NCBI GenBank assembly: GCA_050299335.1
Contig: JBNKVT010000048.1
Span: 1 to 39,505 of the forward strand
DNA from: JBNKVT01 sp050299335
GTDB taxonomy: Bacteria > Pseudomonadota > Alphaproteobacteria > Rhodobacterales > Rhodobacteraceae
Length of the DNA: 39,505 nucleotides
Reading direction: 5' to 3'
Part shown: positions 15,623-24,206 of the stretch, one piece after another
How the letters are laid out: every line of letters starts with the position of its first letter
How positions within the stretch are numbered: position 1 is the stretch's first letter
Position numbers and translations under genes: made by a program
The notes under the pieces: model-generated
What the model saw: the letters and a program-made list of their open reading frames with translations, nothing else
What the model was told of the DNA's origin: nothing
Database searches by the model: none

Positions 15623-16726
15623 TCAGCCCGTGCCCATGTCCTTCAGCTTGATCTCGGCCACCGGAACCCCGTGATCGCCGATGATCCGGTCGCCACGCTC
15701 ATCCGACTGTCCCCTGTCGACCAGATGATCGTTGAACACCCGCGCGTTGCGGAATTCGCCGATATTGCCCCGGAAAAGCCGGTGGAATTCCTGGCTCAGC
15801 ATGATGTGGTCGAGAATCTCGTAATGCCCGTCATGGATATGCGAATAGGCCGCGCCCGAGAGGCTCTGCTCGGCCTGCAATTCATGAACATTGTACAAAA
15901 GCGTATCCCAGATGCGTTTCTTTTCCTCGAAGGGCGCAAAAAGCCAGGGCCGCTCGCCCGAGACGGCCCGGGTCGAGACCGCCTGTTCCGCGTCGTTGAG
16001 ATCTCCGAGCACGATCACCGGCTCCCCCCGCGGGTCGTCCCCGGCCTCGGGATCATCCACCACGTCGAGGACAAGGGCGCGCAGGGCCGCCGCCTCCATC
16101 GCCCGGATGGTGAGCGAACGGACCGCCCCCAGCGCCTGCTGCAGCGGCGTGGGATCATCCGCCTCCTCGGGCAGGTAGGAGGGCCGCTTGCTTTTGAGAT
16201 GCGCCACGAAAACCGTCGTCGGCTCCCCGTTGGCCAGCCGCAGCCGCGCCTTCAGGATCGGGCGCTGGAACTGGGTAAGTGGCAGGGTCACGAAGTCCTC
16301 GTCACCGGTTTCCGGCGAGACCTTGGGAAACACGAATCGCGCCGCTGCAGGGAAATCGAGGATTTCCTCGGCCTCCAACACCTCAAGCGTTGTTGCCAGC
16401 CCGACTTTCGGCATCAGCGCCCGGACCTTGTCGGGGTGGCCGGTCTCAGGCCGCTCGTTTTCATCCCGCCCGGCGCCGAAGACCAGTGGCTGGGTTCCGG
16501 CGAGATGCGGGATACGGGCGACAAGCTCGTCGAGGGCTTCTTTTGAGAACACTTCCTGAAATCCGACCAGATCGGCACCAGTGCGGTCGATGAGCGCGGC
16601 ACTCCAATCCAGTTTGTCGCCGAATTCCGTCGCCGAATAGGCGCCCTTGTTATAGTAGCCCACGCCCGGCCGAACGAGATTGAAGCAGTTGAAACTGGCA
16701 ATCTTGAAGGTCTTGTCGAAACTCAT
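15623..16726 (-). CDS. endonuclease/exonuclease/phosphatase (EEP) family protein
   Basis: A 367-residue protein of the DNase I/exonuclease III-like EEP superfamily, metal-dependent phosphodiesterases. Motifs in order: KIASFNCFNL (Asn, residues 7-16), GFQEVFS (catalytic Glu, about 55-61), an internal VFVAHLKSKRP strand, VIVLGDLNDAE (Asp/Asn pair, about 246-256), a SHIHDGHYEILDHIML segment and GDHGVPV near residue 350 carrying the final Asp-His. No signal peptide. It is the first gene of a two-gene operon with the protease-endonuclease I fusion 34 bases downstream. The start at 16726 has AGGGGGA about eight bases upstream, and a plausible promoter lies at 16785-16813. Substrate (DNA, RNA or another phosphodiester) cannot be told from sequence; the context suggests nucleic acid. 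Confidence 0.85.
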   Translation of the reverse strand: MSFDKTFKIASFNCFNLVRPGVGYYNKGAYSATEFGDKLDWSAALIDRTGADLVGFQEVFSKEALDELVARIPHLAGTQPLVFGAGRDENERPETGHPDKVRALMPKVGLATTLEVLEAEEILDFPAAARFVFPKVSPETGDEDFVTLPLTQFQRPILKARLRLANGEPTTVFVAHLKSKRPSYLPEEADDPTPLQQALGAVRSLTIRAMEAAALRALVLDVVDDPEAGDDPRGEPVIVLGDLNDAEQAVSTRAVSGERPWLFAPFEEKKRIWDTLLYNVHELQAEQSLSGAAYSHIHDGHYEILDHIMLSQEFHRLFRGNIGEFRNARVFNDHLVDRGQSDERGDRIIGDHGVPVAEIKLKDMGTG

Positions 16727-16784
16727 CGCTGTCTCCCCCTAGGACCGTCGCGTTGCGGTTGCGTGTGACGCAGTCTGCCGGGAA

Positions 16785-16813
16785 AATATGTCTGCTTCTG
16801 TGCGTTTTCTCAA
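16785..16813 (-). promoter_or_regulatory. candidate promoter of the EEP nuclease operon
   Basis: On the minus strand TTGAGA (16813-16808) and CATATT (16790-16785) are separated by exactly 17 bases, a good sigma-70-type arrangement. Transcription would begin near 16778, giving a leader of about 50 bases before the ATG at 16726. An AT-rich flank in a GC-rich genome supports it. Confidence 0.4.
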
Positions 16814-16958
16814 TCTGGCGTTTATTACGAGGCAGGACGACCTACTATCTGGAGACAGGAGAAGGCCTGGCAGGCATCCGTCGCTCACCGCGCGCGGACC
16901 AGCGACGCTGACACACGCCAAGAATGCCTATCAGATCCGCCTCTTCTTCAACTGCACC

Positions 16959-17004
16959 CCGTTTTCTTTGAAAGAAAACGGCCGAAATCTTAAAAAGATT
17001 TCGG
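16959..17004. repeat. double 23-bp palindrome, copy 2
   Basis: Two abutting palindromes: 16959-16981 (arm CCGTTTTCTTT and its complement around one base) and 16982-17004 (arm CCGAAATCTT and its complement, one mismatch at the centre). It lies 31 bases beyond the stop of the last glycerol-transport gene, in the position of a terminator for that minus-strand operon and upstream of the EEP nuclease promoter. It has the same size and arrangement as copies at 13201 and 35496. Confidence 0.8.
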
Positions 17005-17034
17005 TTGCCCTCAGGAAGCGGACCGCGATCCGGG

Positions 17035-17312
17035 TCACACTTTCCAGAAACAGAACACCCCCCAGGCCAGCGACAGCCCCAGGGGCGCCCAGAGCGGCAT
17101 CCCGAAGATCCCCAGCCAGGCGAGGAAAATATAGACCGAGCCCAGGAGCGACAGGAACAGCCGGTCGCCCCGGGTCGTGGTCAGCCCCAGCACGCCGCGC
17201 CGCTCCTGTCCGCCGGGATAGCGCAGCTCGATCAGGGTCAGAAGGCCGAGGGCCGAGAATATGCCGATGAAGACCAGGGCGGTCGGCCAGGTCCAGGCCA
17301 TCCAGCTCAGCA

Positions 17313-17313
<1 letters not shown>
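17035..17313 (-). CDS. glpU: small integral membrane protein of glycerol ABC cluster (DUF2160)
   Basis: A 92-residue protein with about three hydrophobic segments (residues 8-28, 50-68 and 72-90) and little else, matching the DUF2160 family of predicted small membrane proteins that accompanies the alphaproteobacterial glycerol ABC importer (GlpU in Rhizobium leguminosarum). The start at 17313 overlaps the permease stop by one base (TGATG), so translation is coupled. Its biochemical role is not established; an accessory or assembly role in the transporter is the natural guess. It is the last gene of the operon. Confidence 0.75.
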
Positions 17314-18110
<797 letters not shown>

Positions 18111-18119
18111 GGGTCCTTC

Positions 18120-18983
18120 CTAGCGCGCGTCGTCTTTGGTCATCAGGGTGTAGAACACCCAGGAGACCAAGAGGGTGATGGCGAAATAGATCAGCGACAT
18201 CGCCGCCGCCGGGCCAAGGTCGAACTGCCCGAGCGCGATCTTGACGAGGTCAATTGACAGAAGTGTCGTCGAGTTGCCGGGGCCGCCGCCCGTCAGGGTG
18301 AAGGGCTCGGTATAGATGTTGAAGCTGTCCATGAAGCGCAGGAGGACTGCGATGGTCAGCACCGTCTTCATCTTTGGCAGCTGAATGTAGCGGAAGACGG
18401 CCCAGTTCGAAGCGCCATCGATCTTGGCCGCCTGATAATAGGCGTCGGGGATCGAGACGAGGCCGGCATAGCAGAGCAGCACCACCAGCGAGGTCCAGTG
18501 CCAGACATCCATGGTGATGATGGTGATCCAGGCCGCAACCGGGCTTTGGGTCATGTCGTAGTTGATGCCCAGCGTGTGGTTGAGGAAATAGCCCAGAAGC
18601 CCGATATCCGGCAGGGTGAAGATGTTCCACATCGAGCCCACGACGTTCCACGGGATCAGCATCGGCAGCGCCATGGTGACGAGGCAGACCGGCACCCAGA
18701 AGCCCTTGCGCGGCATCGACAGGGCGATGATGATCCCGAGCGGCACCTCGATGGCGAGGATGAGGCCGGTGAACAGGAACTGACGTCCGAGGGCGGCGTG
18801 GAACCGGTCGGATTGCAGCACCTGCTGAAACCAGCCGAGGCCTTCCCAGAAGAAGAGGTTGTCGCCGAAGGTCTCCTGCACCGAATAGTTGACCACGGTC
18901 ATGATCGGGATCAGGGCGTTGAAGGCGACAAGGATCAGCACCGGCAGGACGAAAAGCCAGGCGCGGTTGTTCTGGGTCTTCAT
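18120..18983 (-). CDS. glpP: glycerol ABC transporter permease GlpP
   Basis: A 287-residue inner-membrane permease of the MalF/UgpA type. Hydrophobic segments include FVLPVLILVAFNALIPIMTVV at the N-terminus and five more; the ATPase-contact loop IPDAYYQAAKIDGASNWAVF lies near residue 190, followed by the MDSFNIYTEPFTLTGGGPGNST segment common to sugar-type permeases. It begins after a 280-base gap that holds a large inverted repeat, so its level may differ from that of the ATPase genes upstream. AAGGTG lies about six bases before the ATG. Confidence 0.88.
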   Translation of the reverse strand: MKTQNNRAWLFVLPVLILVAFNALIPIMTVVNYSVQETFGDNLFFWEGLGWFQQVLQSDRFHAALGRQFLFTGLILAIEVPLGIIIALSMPRKGFWVPVCLVTMALPMLIPWNVVGSMWNIFTLPDIGLLGYFLNHTLGINYDMTQSPVAAWITIITMDVWHWTSLVVLLCYAGLVSIPDAYYQAAKIDGASNWAVFRYIQLPKMKTVLTIAVLLRFMDSFNIYTEPFTLTGGGPGNSTTLLSIDLVKIALGQFDLGPAAAMSLIYFAITLLVSWVFYTLMTKDDAR

Positions 18984-19263
18984 GGCTGCACCTTTCGGGA
19001 TGCGGATGGACGGTGGCTGGGCGCGGCCATCCGGCGCGTCGCTTCAGTATTCGGAACGGAGCAGGTGCGACCGCGCGCCCGGTGAGGCAGCGCCCGGTGC
19101 GCGAGGCAATGCGGTGTGAAATCACGCATCCTGCGGCTGCGACGGCCGGGTGGTCCGGGAGGAAACGACCTCCGGCTTGCACACAGGATGCGCGATATCA
19201 CGCCGCATACGACGCCCATCTGGCAGTTTCTGGTCGCGGGGTGTGGACGTGGAAACACCATCC
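18984..19263 (-). other. intra-operon gap holding an inverted-repeat element
   Basis: 280 bases between the GlpT ATPase stop and the GlpP start, unusually long inside an otherwise tight operon. It holds the inverted-repeat element at 19109-19218 and a short tandem of GCGCCCGGTG-like units at about 19075-19100. I see no gene in it; frames here lack ribosome sites and family resemblance. Confidence 0.5.
19109..19218. repeat. REP-like inverted-repeat element, 110 bp
   Basis: Terminal arms of 25 bases (19109-19133 and 19194-19218) are inverted copies matching at 22 of 25 positions, with cores GTGAAATCACGCATCCT and, on the other strand, GTGATATCGCGCATCCT. The interior can form a further small hairpin (CCGGGAGG with CCTCCGG). 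A single related core is at 179-195. The structure resembles a paired-REP or small non-autonomous mobile element inserted inside the glp operon. Confidence 0.6.
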
Positions 19264-20337
19264 TCACCCCCCCGCCTCGGTCGCCAGCCAGCCATCGGCA
19301 TAGAGCCGTGTCTGGTCGGGGCGGAACTGAAGATGCACGGTCGCATCCTTCTCGGGCCGGTCGCCTTCCGTAATCGCCGAAATCCGCGTCTCGCCGACCA
19401 CGACCTCGATCACGTTATGCCGCCCCACATCGGCGGCCTTCCTGACCACGCCTTCGATGCCGCTTTCTCCGAGCGAGACGAACTCCGGCCTGACCCCGAT
19501 CTCGTTGCGGGTCCCGGTCTTAACCACCGCCCCCTCAAGCGCCACATTCTGCCCCTGGAAGAACACCCCGCCGTCCCGCACCTCGCAGGGCAGGATGTTC
19601 ATCCCCGGCGAGCCGATGAAATGGCCGACAAACGTGTGCTCGGGCCGCTCGAACAGCTCCACCGGCGTGCCGATCTGGACGATCACGCCGAGGTCCATCA
19701 CCACCACCTGATCGGCGAAGGTCAGCGCCTCGGTCTGGTCGTGGGTGACATAGATCATCGTCGCGCCGGTCGCCTGGTGCAGCTCCTTCAGCTTCGAGCG
19801 CAGTTTCCACTTCAGATGCGGGTCGATGACGGTGAGCGGTTCGTCGAACATCACCACATTGACGTCCTGCCGCACCAGCCCACGCCCCATCGAGATTTTC
19901 TGCTTGTTGTCGGGGCTGAGGTTCGCCGCCCGCGTCTTCAGCATCGGCGTCAGTTCCAGCATCTCGGCAATCGCCGTCACCCGCTGGGCGACAATTTTCT
20001 CGTCCCTCCCCCGGTTGCGCAGAGGAAAGGCCAGGTTGTCGTAAACGCTCATCGTGTCATAGATCACCGGGAACTGGAAAACCTGGGCGATGTTGCGCTT
20101 GTCCGGTGCCAGGTCCGTAACATCTGCATCGTTGAACAATATCCGCCCCTCGGACGGCACCAACAGCCCTGAGATGATGTTCAGAAGCGTCGACTTCCCG
20201 CAGCCCGAAGGCCCCAGCAGCGCATAGGCCCCGCCATCCTCCCACACATGGTCGATCTTCTTCAGCGCATAATCCTCGTCGCCCGAGGGGGTCGCGTCGT
20301 AACTGTGCCTGAGGTTCTGCAGAGTAATTCTTGCCAT
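19264..20337 (-). CDS. glpT: glycerol ABC transporter ATPase GlpT
   Basis: A 357-residue ATPase that energises glycerol import. Walker A GPSGCGKST (residues 42-50), Q-loop QVFQF (about 85-89), Walker B VVMFDEP with Glu166, and switch His199 in YVTHDQTEA are intact, but the signature is LSPDNKQ (140-146) instead of LSGGQ. A C-terminal MOP/TOBE-like regulatory region follows (about 240-357). It starts three bases after the partner ATPase gene. The degenerate signature would form a composite site with the partner's Walker A, which itself lacks the switch histidine. The start at 20337 (MARITLQNL) is the only one that keeps the domain whole. Confidence 0.9.
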   Translation of the reverse strand: MARITLQNLRHSYDATPSGDEDYALKKIDHVWEDGGAYALLGPSGCGKSTLLNIISGLLVPSEGRILFNDADVTDLAPDKRNIAQVFQFPVIYDTMSVYDNLAFPLRNRGRDEKIVAQRVTAIAEMLELTPMLKTRAANLSPDNKQKISMGRGLVRQDVNVVMFDEPLTVIDPHLKWKLRSKLKELHQATGATMIYVTHDQTEALTFADQVVVMDLGVIVQIGTPVELFERPEHTFVGHFIGSPGMNILPCEVRDGGVFFQGQNVALEGAVVKTGTRNEIGVRPEFVSLGESGIEGVVRKAADVGRHNVIEVVVGETRISAITEGDRPEKDATVHLQFRPDQTRLYADGWLATEAGG

Positions 20338-20340
20338 CGT

Positions 20341-21402
20341 TCACGCCACCAATGCGCCGTCTTCGGCGAAATACCGGCATTTGGCCGGGTCCATGTGGAA
20401 GGTATGCGGCTCGCCGACGCGGTAGGGATGCACCCCATGCGCCAGCGATACCCAGACGATCCCGCCAAGGTCGAAATGCGCTGAGGATTCCGAACCGGTC
20501 AGTTCGGTCACCAGAACCTTGCCCTGAAGCGCGACCGTGTCCCCGACTGCGGGCTGCGGCAGGATATTGCCCGGCCGGATCGCCACGGTATAGGCCCCGT
20601 CCGCAAGTCCGGCGGCTGCGCCGCTGAGCGGCCATGAAATGTCGCCCAGCAGCGCCTCCCCCCCACGCTTTTCGACCCCGGCCACGTTGATCGGCGGGTT
20701 CGAAAAGACCTGTGCCGCCGTCAGGTTCCGCGGGTTGCGGTATATCTCGGCGGTCGCGCCGAATTGCGCCACCGCGCCGTCCTGCATCAGGGCGGTCTTG
20801 CCGCCCAAAAGCAGCGCCTCTTCGGGCTCGGAGGTCGCGTAAACCACCACCGCCCCGCGCCCGGCGAGGATTTCGGGCAACTGGTCGCGCAGCTCCTCAC
20901 GCAGCTTGTAATCCAGATTGGCCAGCGGCTCGTCGAGGAACACCGCCCGGCTCTGCTTGGCGATGGCGCGCGCTAGCGCCGTGCGCTGCTGCTGGCCGCC
21001 GGACAGTTCCTGCGGGCGGCGTTTCAGCATCGGTGTCAGTTGCAAGAGACGCGCCGCCTCTTCCACCCGGCCCTCGATCTCGGATTTCGCCATGCCCGCG
21101 ACCTTCAGCGGCGAGGCGATATTGTCGAAGACCGACATATGCGGATAATTCACGAAAAACTGGTGCACGAGGCTGATATTGCGCTTCTGCGGGCTCAGCC
21201 GTGTGACGTCCTCGCCATCCATCAGCACCTGCCCGGAAGCCACCGGATCAAGCCCGGCCATCAGCTTGATCAGCGAGGTCTTGCCAGCACCTGTCTCGCC
21301 CAGCAGCACATTGAAATGCCCGGTCTCCAGCGTCAGCGATGTCGGTTTGATATGGGTGACCGCGCCCACCTGCTTGGTCACGTCTTTCAGCTCAATGATC
21401 AT
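20341..21402 (-). CDS. glpS: glycerol ABC transporter ATPase GlpS
   Basis: A 353-residue ATPase, partner of GlpT. Walker A GETGAGKT (35-42), a canonical signature LSGGQQQR (133-140) and Walker B AVFLDEP with Glu158 are present, but the switch histidine is replaced by Ser191 (YATSEPEEA, where YVTHDQxEA is normal). The C-terminal 120 residues are a MOP/TOBE-like domain. The start at 21402 (MIIELKDVTK) is preferred over 21432 because the domain begins there. A 122-base gap with two strong hairpins separates it from the binding-protein gene upstream. Confidence 0.9.
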   Translation of the reverse strand: MIIELKDVTKQVGAVTHIKPTSLTLETGHFNVLLGETGAGKTSLIKLMAGLDPVASGQVLMDGEDVTRLSPQKRNISLVHQFFVNYPHMSVFDNIASPLKVAGMAKSEIEGRVEEAARLLQLTPMLKRRPQELSGGQQQRTALARAIAKQSRAVFLDEPLANLDYKLREELRDQLPEILAGRGAVVVYATSEPEEALLLGGKTALMQDGAVAQFGATAEIYRNPRNLTAAQVFSNPPINVAGVEKRGGEALLGDISWPLSGAAAGLADGAYTVAIRPGNILPQPAVGDTVALQGKVLVTELTGSESSAHFDLGGIVWVSLAHGVHPYRVGEPHTFHMDPAKCRYFAEDGALVA

Positions 21403-21466
21403 TAAGGCGTCATCCTCTGCGCCGATCCCCACCGGATCGAGCCCGGCCCGTCAGGCCATCAAGGGA

Positions 21467-21516
21467 CCGGGGCCACATCAGGCCCCGGAAGGGCCGGACC
21501 GGGTGAACCGGTCCGG
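21467..21516 (-). terminator. two intercistronic hairpins between glpV and glpS
   Basis: First stem: CCGGGGCC (21467-21474) with GGCCCCGG (21481-21488), six-base loop. Second stem: CCGGACCGG (21494-21502) with CCGGTCCGG (21508-21516), five-base loop. Both are perfect and lie directly after the binding-protein stop on the minus strand. They probably protect or attenuate the transcript so that binding protein exceeds the membrane components. Confidence 0.6.
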
Positions 21517-21524
21517 CGTTTCGC

Positions 21525-23261
21525 TCAGTTTTCGGCCCAGCGGGAAACGAGCTCATCGTAGTTGATAGTCTCGCCCTGGGGCTTCTCGTTGTCCAGCGGC
21601 GGTTTCGCCCCGCCATTGGCGTACCAGTACTCGGCATCGCGCTCTTCGTTCAGACGCGGGCCGCAACCGCCATAGACATTGGCTGCTTCGTCGGCTGCCT
21701 GCATGCGGGCCATGGTGATATCCATCTCCTCGGCCAGACGGTCCATCGCTTCCTGCGGAGTGAAGGCCCCGGAGTTCACGTCACCGATCTGCTGCCACCA
21801 GATCTGGGCCAGCTTGGGATAATCCGGCACGTTGATGCCGGTCGGCGACCAGGCCACACGGTCGGGCGAGCGGTAGAACTCGACCAGACCACCCAGGAGA
21901 GGCGCGCGCTCGGTGAAGCTGTCATGGCGCACCGTGCTGTCGCGGATGAAGGTCAGCCCGACATGGGATTTCTTCACGTCGACGGTCTTGGACACGGCGA
22001 ACTGGGCATAGAGCCAGGCCGCCTGGGCACGATCATCCGGGGTGGAGTTCAGGAAGGTCCAGGACCCCACATCCTGATAGCCGACCTTCTGGCCTTCTTC
22101 CCAATAGGGACCATGCGGGCTCGTTGCCATCCGCCAGAGCGGCACACCATCGGCATCGACGGTGTTGTTGCCGGCCGATTGCGGTGCCACCATGTCGGCA
22201 GTAAACGCAGTGTACCAGAAGATCTGCTGGGCCACGTTGCCCTGGGACAGAGCGGGCAGCGACTGGTAGAAGTCATAGGAGGCCGCGCCCGGAGGCGCGT
22301 ATTTCCGCAGCCATTCGTCCCATTTGCGGATCGCATAGACCGCCGCCGGGCCGTTCGCGGCCCCGCCGCGCGACACGCTGGCACCGACCGGGTTGCAGGT
22401 CCCGGCTTCCATGCGGATACCCCATTCGTCGATCGGCACGCCGTTCGGCTCGCCTTTGGACCCAGCACCTGCCATCGACAGCCAGGCATCGGTCATCCGC
22501 CAGCCCAGATCGGGTGCGCGCTTGCCGTAGTCCATATGGCCGTAGATACGGGTGCCGTCGATTTCCTTGACGTCCTCCGAGAAGAATTCGGCGATATCCT
22601 CATAGGCCGACCAATTGACCGGAACCCCGAGATCGTAGCCGTATTTCTCCTTGAAGGCCGCCTGAAGGTCTTCGCGGTCGAACCAGTCCTTGCGGAACCA
22701 GTAGAGGTTGGCGAATTGCTGGTCGGGCAGCTGGTAGAGATCGCCATCCGGCCCGGTGGTGAACTGGGCGCCCATGAAGTCGTCCAGGTCGAGCCCGGGA
22801 TTGGTCGTCGCCGCCCAGTCGCCCGCCATCTTGTCGGTCAGGTTATAGGCCAGCTGCAGCCGCGAATGGGTGCCGATCAGGTCGCTGTCGTTCACATACC
22901 CATCATAGAGGTTGCGCTTGGTCTGCATCTGCGTCTGCACGGCCTGCACCACTTCGCCCTCGCCGAGGATCTGGTGGTTGACCTTGATGCCGGTGATTTC
23001 CTCGAAGGCCTTGGTCAGCGTCTCGGATTCGTAGGAATGGGTCGGGATGCCTTCGGAGAGCACGTTGATCTCCATCCCCGCATAAGGCGCGGCGGCATCG
23101 ATGAACCACTGCATTTCAGCCAGCTGTTCGTCGCGGGTCAGGACAGAGGGCTGAAACTCCTCATCCACCCATTTCTCGGCCGCGGCCATGTCCGCATGAG
23201 CCGCATTCGAGCCCGCAATCACGGCTGAGACCGCGACTGCGGAGAGAAGATACTTGCGCAT
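21525..23261 (-). CDS. glpV: glycerol ABC transporter substrate-binding protein GlpV
   Basis: A periplasmic binding protein of 578 residues, much longer than usual sugar-binding proteins and typical of the glycerol type. Signal peptide MRKYLLSAVAVSAVIAGSN, cut near AAHA. The start at 23261 is set by this peptide and by GGGAGGAG seven bases upstream. Recognisable stretches include the opening AAEKWVDEEFQPSVL, EGIPTHSYESETLTKAFEEI near residue 72, and many aromatic residues (YWFRKDWF, WKD-like loops) suited to a polyol ligand. It is the first gene of the minus-strand operon and probably the most highly expressed. A GlpR-type operator lies in its promoter. Confidence 0.92.
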   Translation of the reverse strand: MRKYLLSAVAVSAVIAGSNAAHADMAAAEKWVDEEFQPSVLTRDEQLAEMQWFIDAAAPYAGMEINVLSEGIPTHSYESETLTKAFEEITGIKVNHQILGEGEVVQAVQTQMQTKRNLYDGYVNDSDLIGTHSRLQLAYNLTDKMAGDWAATTNPGLDLDDFMGAQFTTGPDGDLYQLPDQQFANLYWFRKDWFDREDLQAAFKEKYGYDLGVPVNWSAYEDIAEFFSEDVKEIDGTRIYGHMDYGKRAPDLGWRMTDAWLSMAGAGSKGEPNGVPIDEWGIRMEAGTCNPVGASVSRGGAANGPAAVYAIRKWDEWLRKYAPPGAASYDFYQSLPALSQGNVAQQIFWYTAFTADMVAPQSAGNNTVDADGVPLWRMATSPHGPYWEEGQKVGYQDVGSWTFLNSTPDDRAQAAWLYAQFAVSKTVDVKKSHVGLTFIRDSTVRHDSFTERAPLLGGLVEFYRSPDRVAWSPTGINVPDYPKLAQIWWQQIGDVNSGAFTPQEAMDRLAEEMDITMARMQAADEAANVYGGCGPRLNEERDAEYWYANGGAKPPLDNEKPQGETINYDELVSRWAEN

Positions 23262-23412
23262 CTCACTCCTCCCTTTGTTTTCGGTTCGGGGTTTATCTCC
23301 CCTGCTGAACTGCATAAACGAACATAACTGAAAGTCAAACGAATATTTTCACTGGATTGACCGGGGCTTGTGTCGTATAGCGGGCTGAAAAGGTGCCCAA
23401 GGGAGGGGTGCT
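23262..23412. promoter_or_regulatory. divergent glpV/glpR control region with GlpR-type operator repeats
   Basis: Two direct copies of AAACGAAYAT lie at 23316-23326 and 23337-23347, 21 bases apart (two helical turns). The half-site resembles the AWCGAACATW element of E. coli GlpR. On the minus strand, TTGACT (23338-23333) and TATGCA (23316-23311), 16 bases apart, form a likely glpV promoter with the first copy in its spacer, the expected place for repression. On the plus strand TTGACC (23357-23362) could be the glpR -35. Confidence 0.6.
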
Positions 23413-24204
23413 ATGGAGATCAGTGCCAGACAGGAGAAAATCCTTACGCTCTTGCGCAGCGAAGGCCGGGTCGAGACCGAGGATCTCGCCGAGCGCTTCG
23501 CCGTGACCAGCCAGACGATTCGCCGCGATCTCGGCGATCTCTGCGACCGGGGGCTGGCGGTGCGGACCCATGGCGGCGCCAAGCGACTGGCCTCGGTTGC
23601 GAATCGCGAATATCACGAAAGGCGGCGCGAACAGGCGACGGCGAAAGAGGCGATGGGTGCGGTTGCCGCCTCGCTGATCCCCGATAATTGCTCGCTGACC
23701 CTGAATATAGGCACCACCACCGAACAGGTCGCGGCCTCGCTGGCCGGGCATAAGGGCCTCGTGGTCTTGTCAAATAATATCAACATTATCAATACTCTGG
23801 TCGGCACATCCATGCGCGAGCTGATCCTCGTCGGCGGTGCGGTCCGGCCCTCTGACGGGGCCATTGTGGGCGAGGACGCGGTCGAGTTCATCTCGCGTTA
23901 CAAGGTCGATTTCGCGGTGATCGGCGCCTCGGCGCTCGATCCCGACGGCGCGGTCCTGGATTTCGACAGCCGCGAGGTTTCGGTCGCCCGCGCGATCCTC
24001 AAGAATGCCCGCACCAGGATCCTCGTCTGCGACGCGACCAAGTTCGACCGTACCGCCCCGGTTCGTATCTGCGACATCGCCGATCTCGACTATATGGTCA
24101 CTGACCAAACCCCGCCCCCGCCCTTCGCCGAGGCGGCACGGCTCGGCGGCACCGAAATCCTCGTCGCCGATCCCGCCCTCCTGCCGCCCCCCGTGCAGGT
24201 CTGA
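23413..24204 (+). CDS. glpR: DeoR-family glycerol-3-phosphate regulon repressor
   Basis: A 263-residue DeoR-family regulator. The N-terminal helix-turn-helix (about residues 5-57) reads SARQEKILTLLRSEGRVETE, then FAVTSQTIRRDLGDL, then VRTHGGA, all family hallmarks. The C-terminal sugar-phosphate-binding domain has NIGTTTEQVA (about 98), VLSNN (about 118), LVGGAVRP and the IGASALDPDGAVLDFD segment; glycerol-3-phosphate is the likely inducer given the neighbours. ATG at 23413 has AAGGGAGGGG six bases upstream. glpD follows after two bases. It would repress the divergent transport operon and its own operon through the repeats in the shared control region. Confidence 0.92.
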   Translation: MEISARQEKILTLLRSEGRVETEDLAERFAVTSQTIRRDLGDLCDRGLAVRTHGGAKRLASVANREYHERRREQATAKEAMGAVAASLIPDNCSLTLNIGTTTEQVAASLAGHKGLVVLSNNINIINTLVGTSMRELILVGGAVRPSDGAIVGEDAVEFISRYKVDFAVIGASALDPDGAVLDFDSREVSVARAILKNARTRILVCDATKFDRTAPVRICDIADLDYMVTDQTPPPPFAEAARLGGTEILVADPALLPPPVQV

Positions 24205-24206
24205 CG

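Noticed and set aside
16788..17270. Plus-strand frame across the intergenic region and double palindrome
   Set aside because: It reads through the palindromes and into the antisense of glpU; no family resemblance.
23357..23385. Full glpR promoter starting from TTGACC
   Set aside because: The best -10-like word (TATAGC) is only 13 bases away, too close; only the -35 is mentioned as a possibility.
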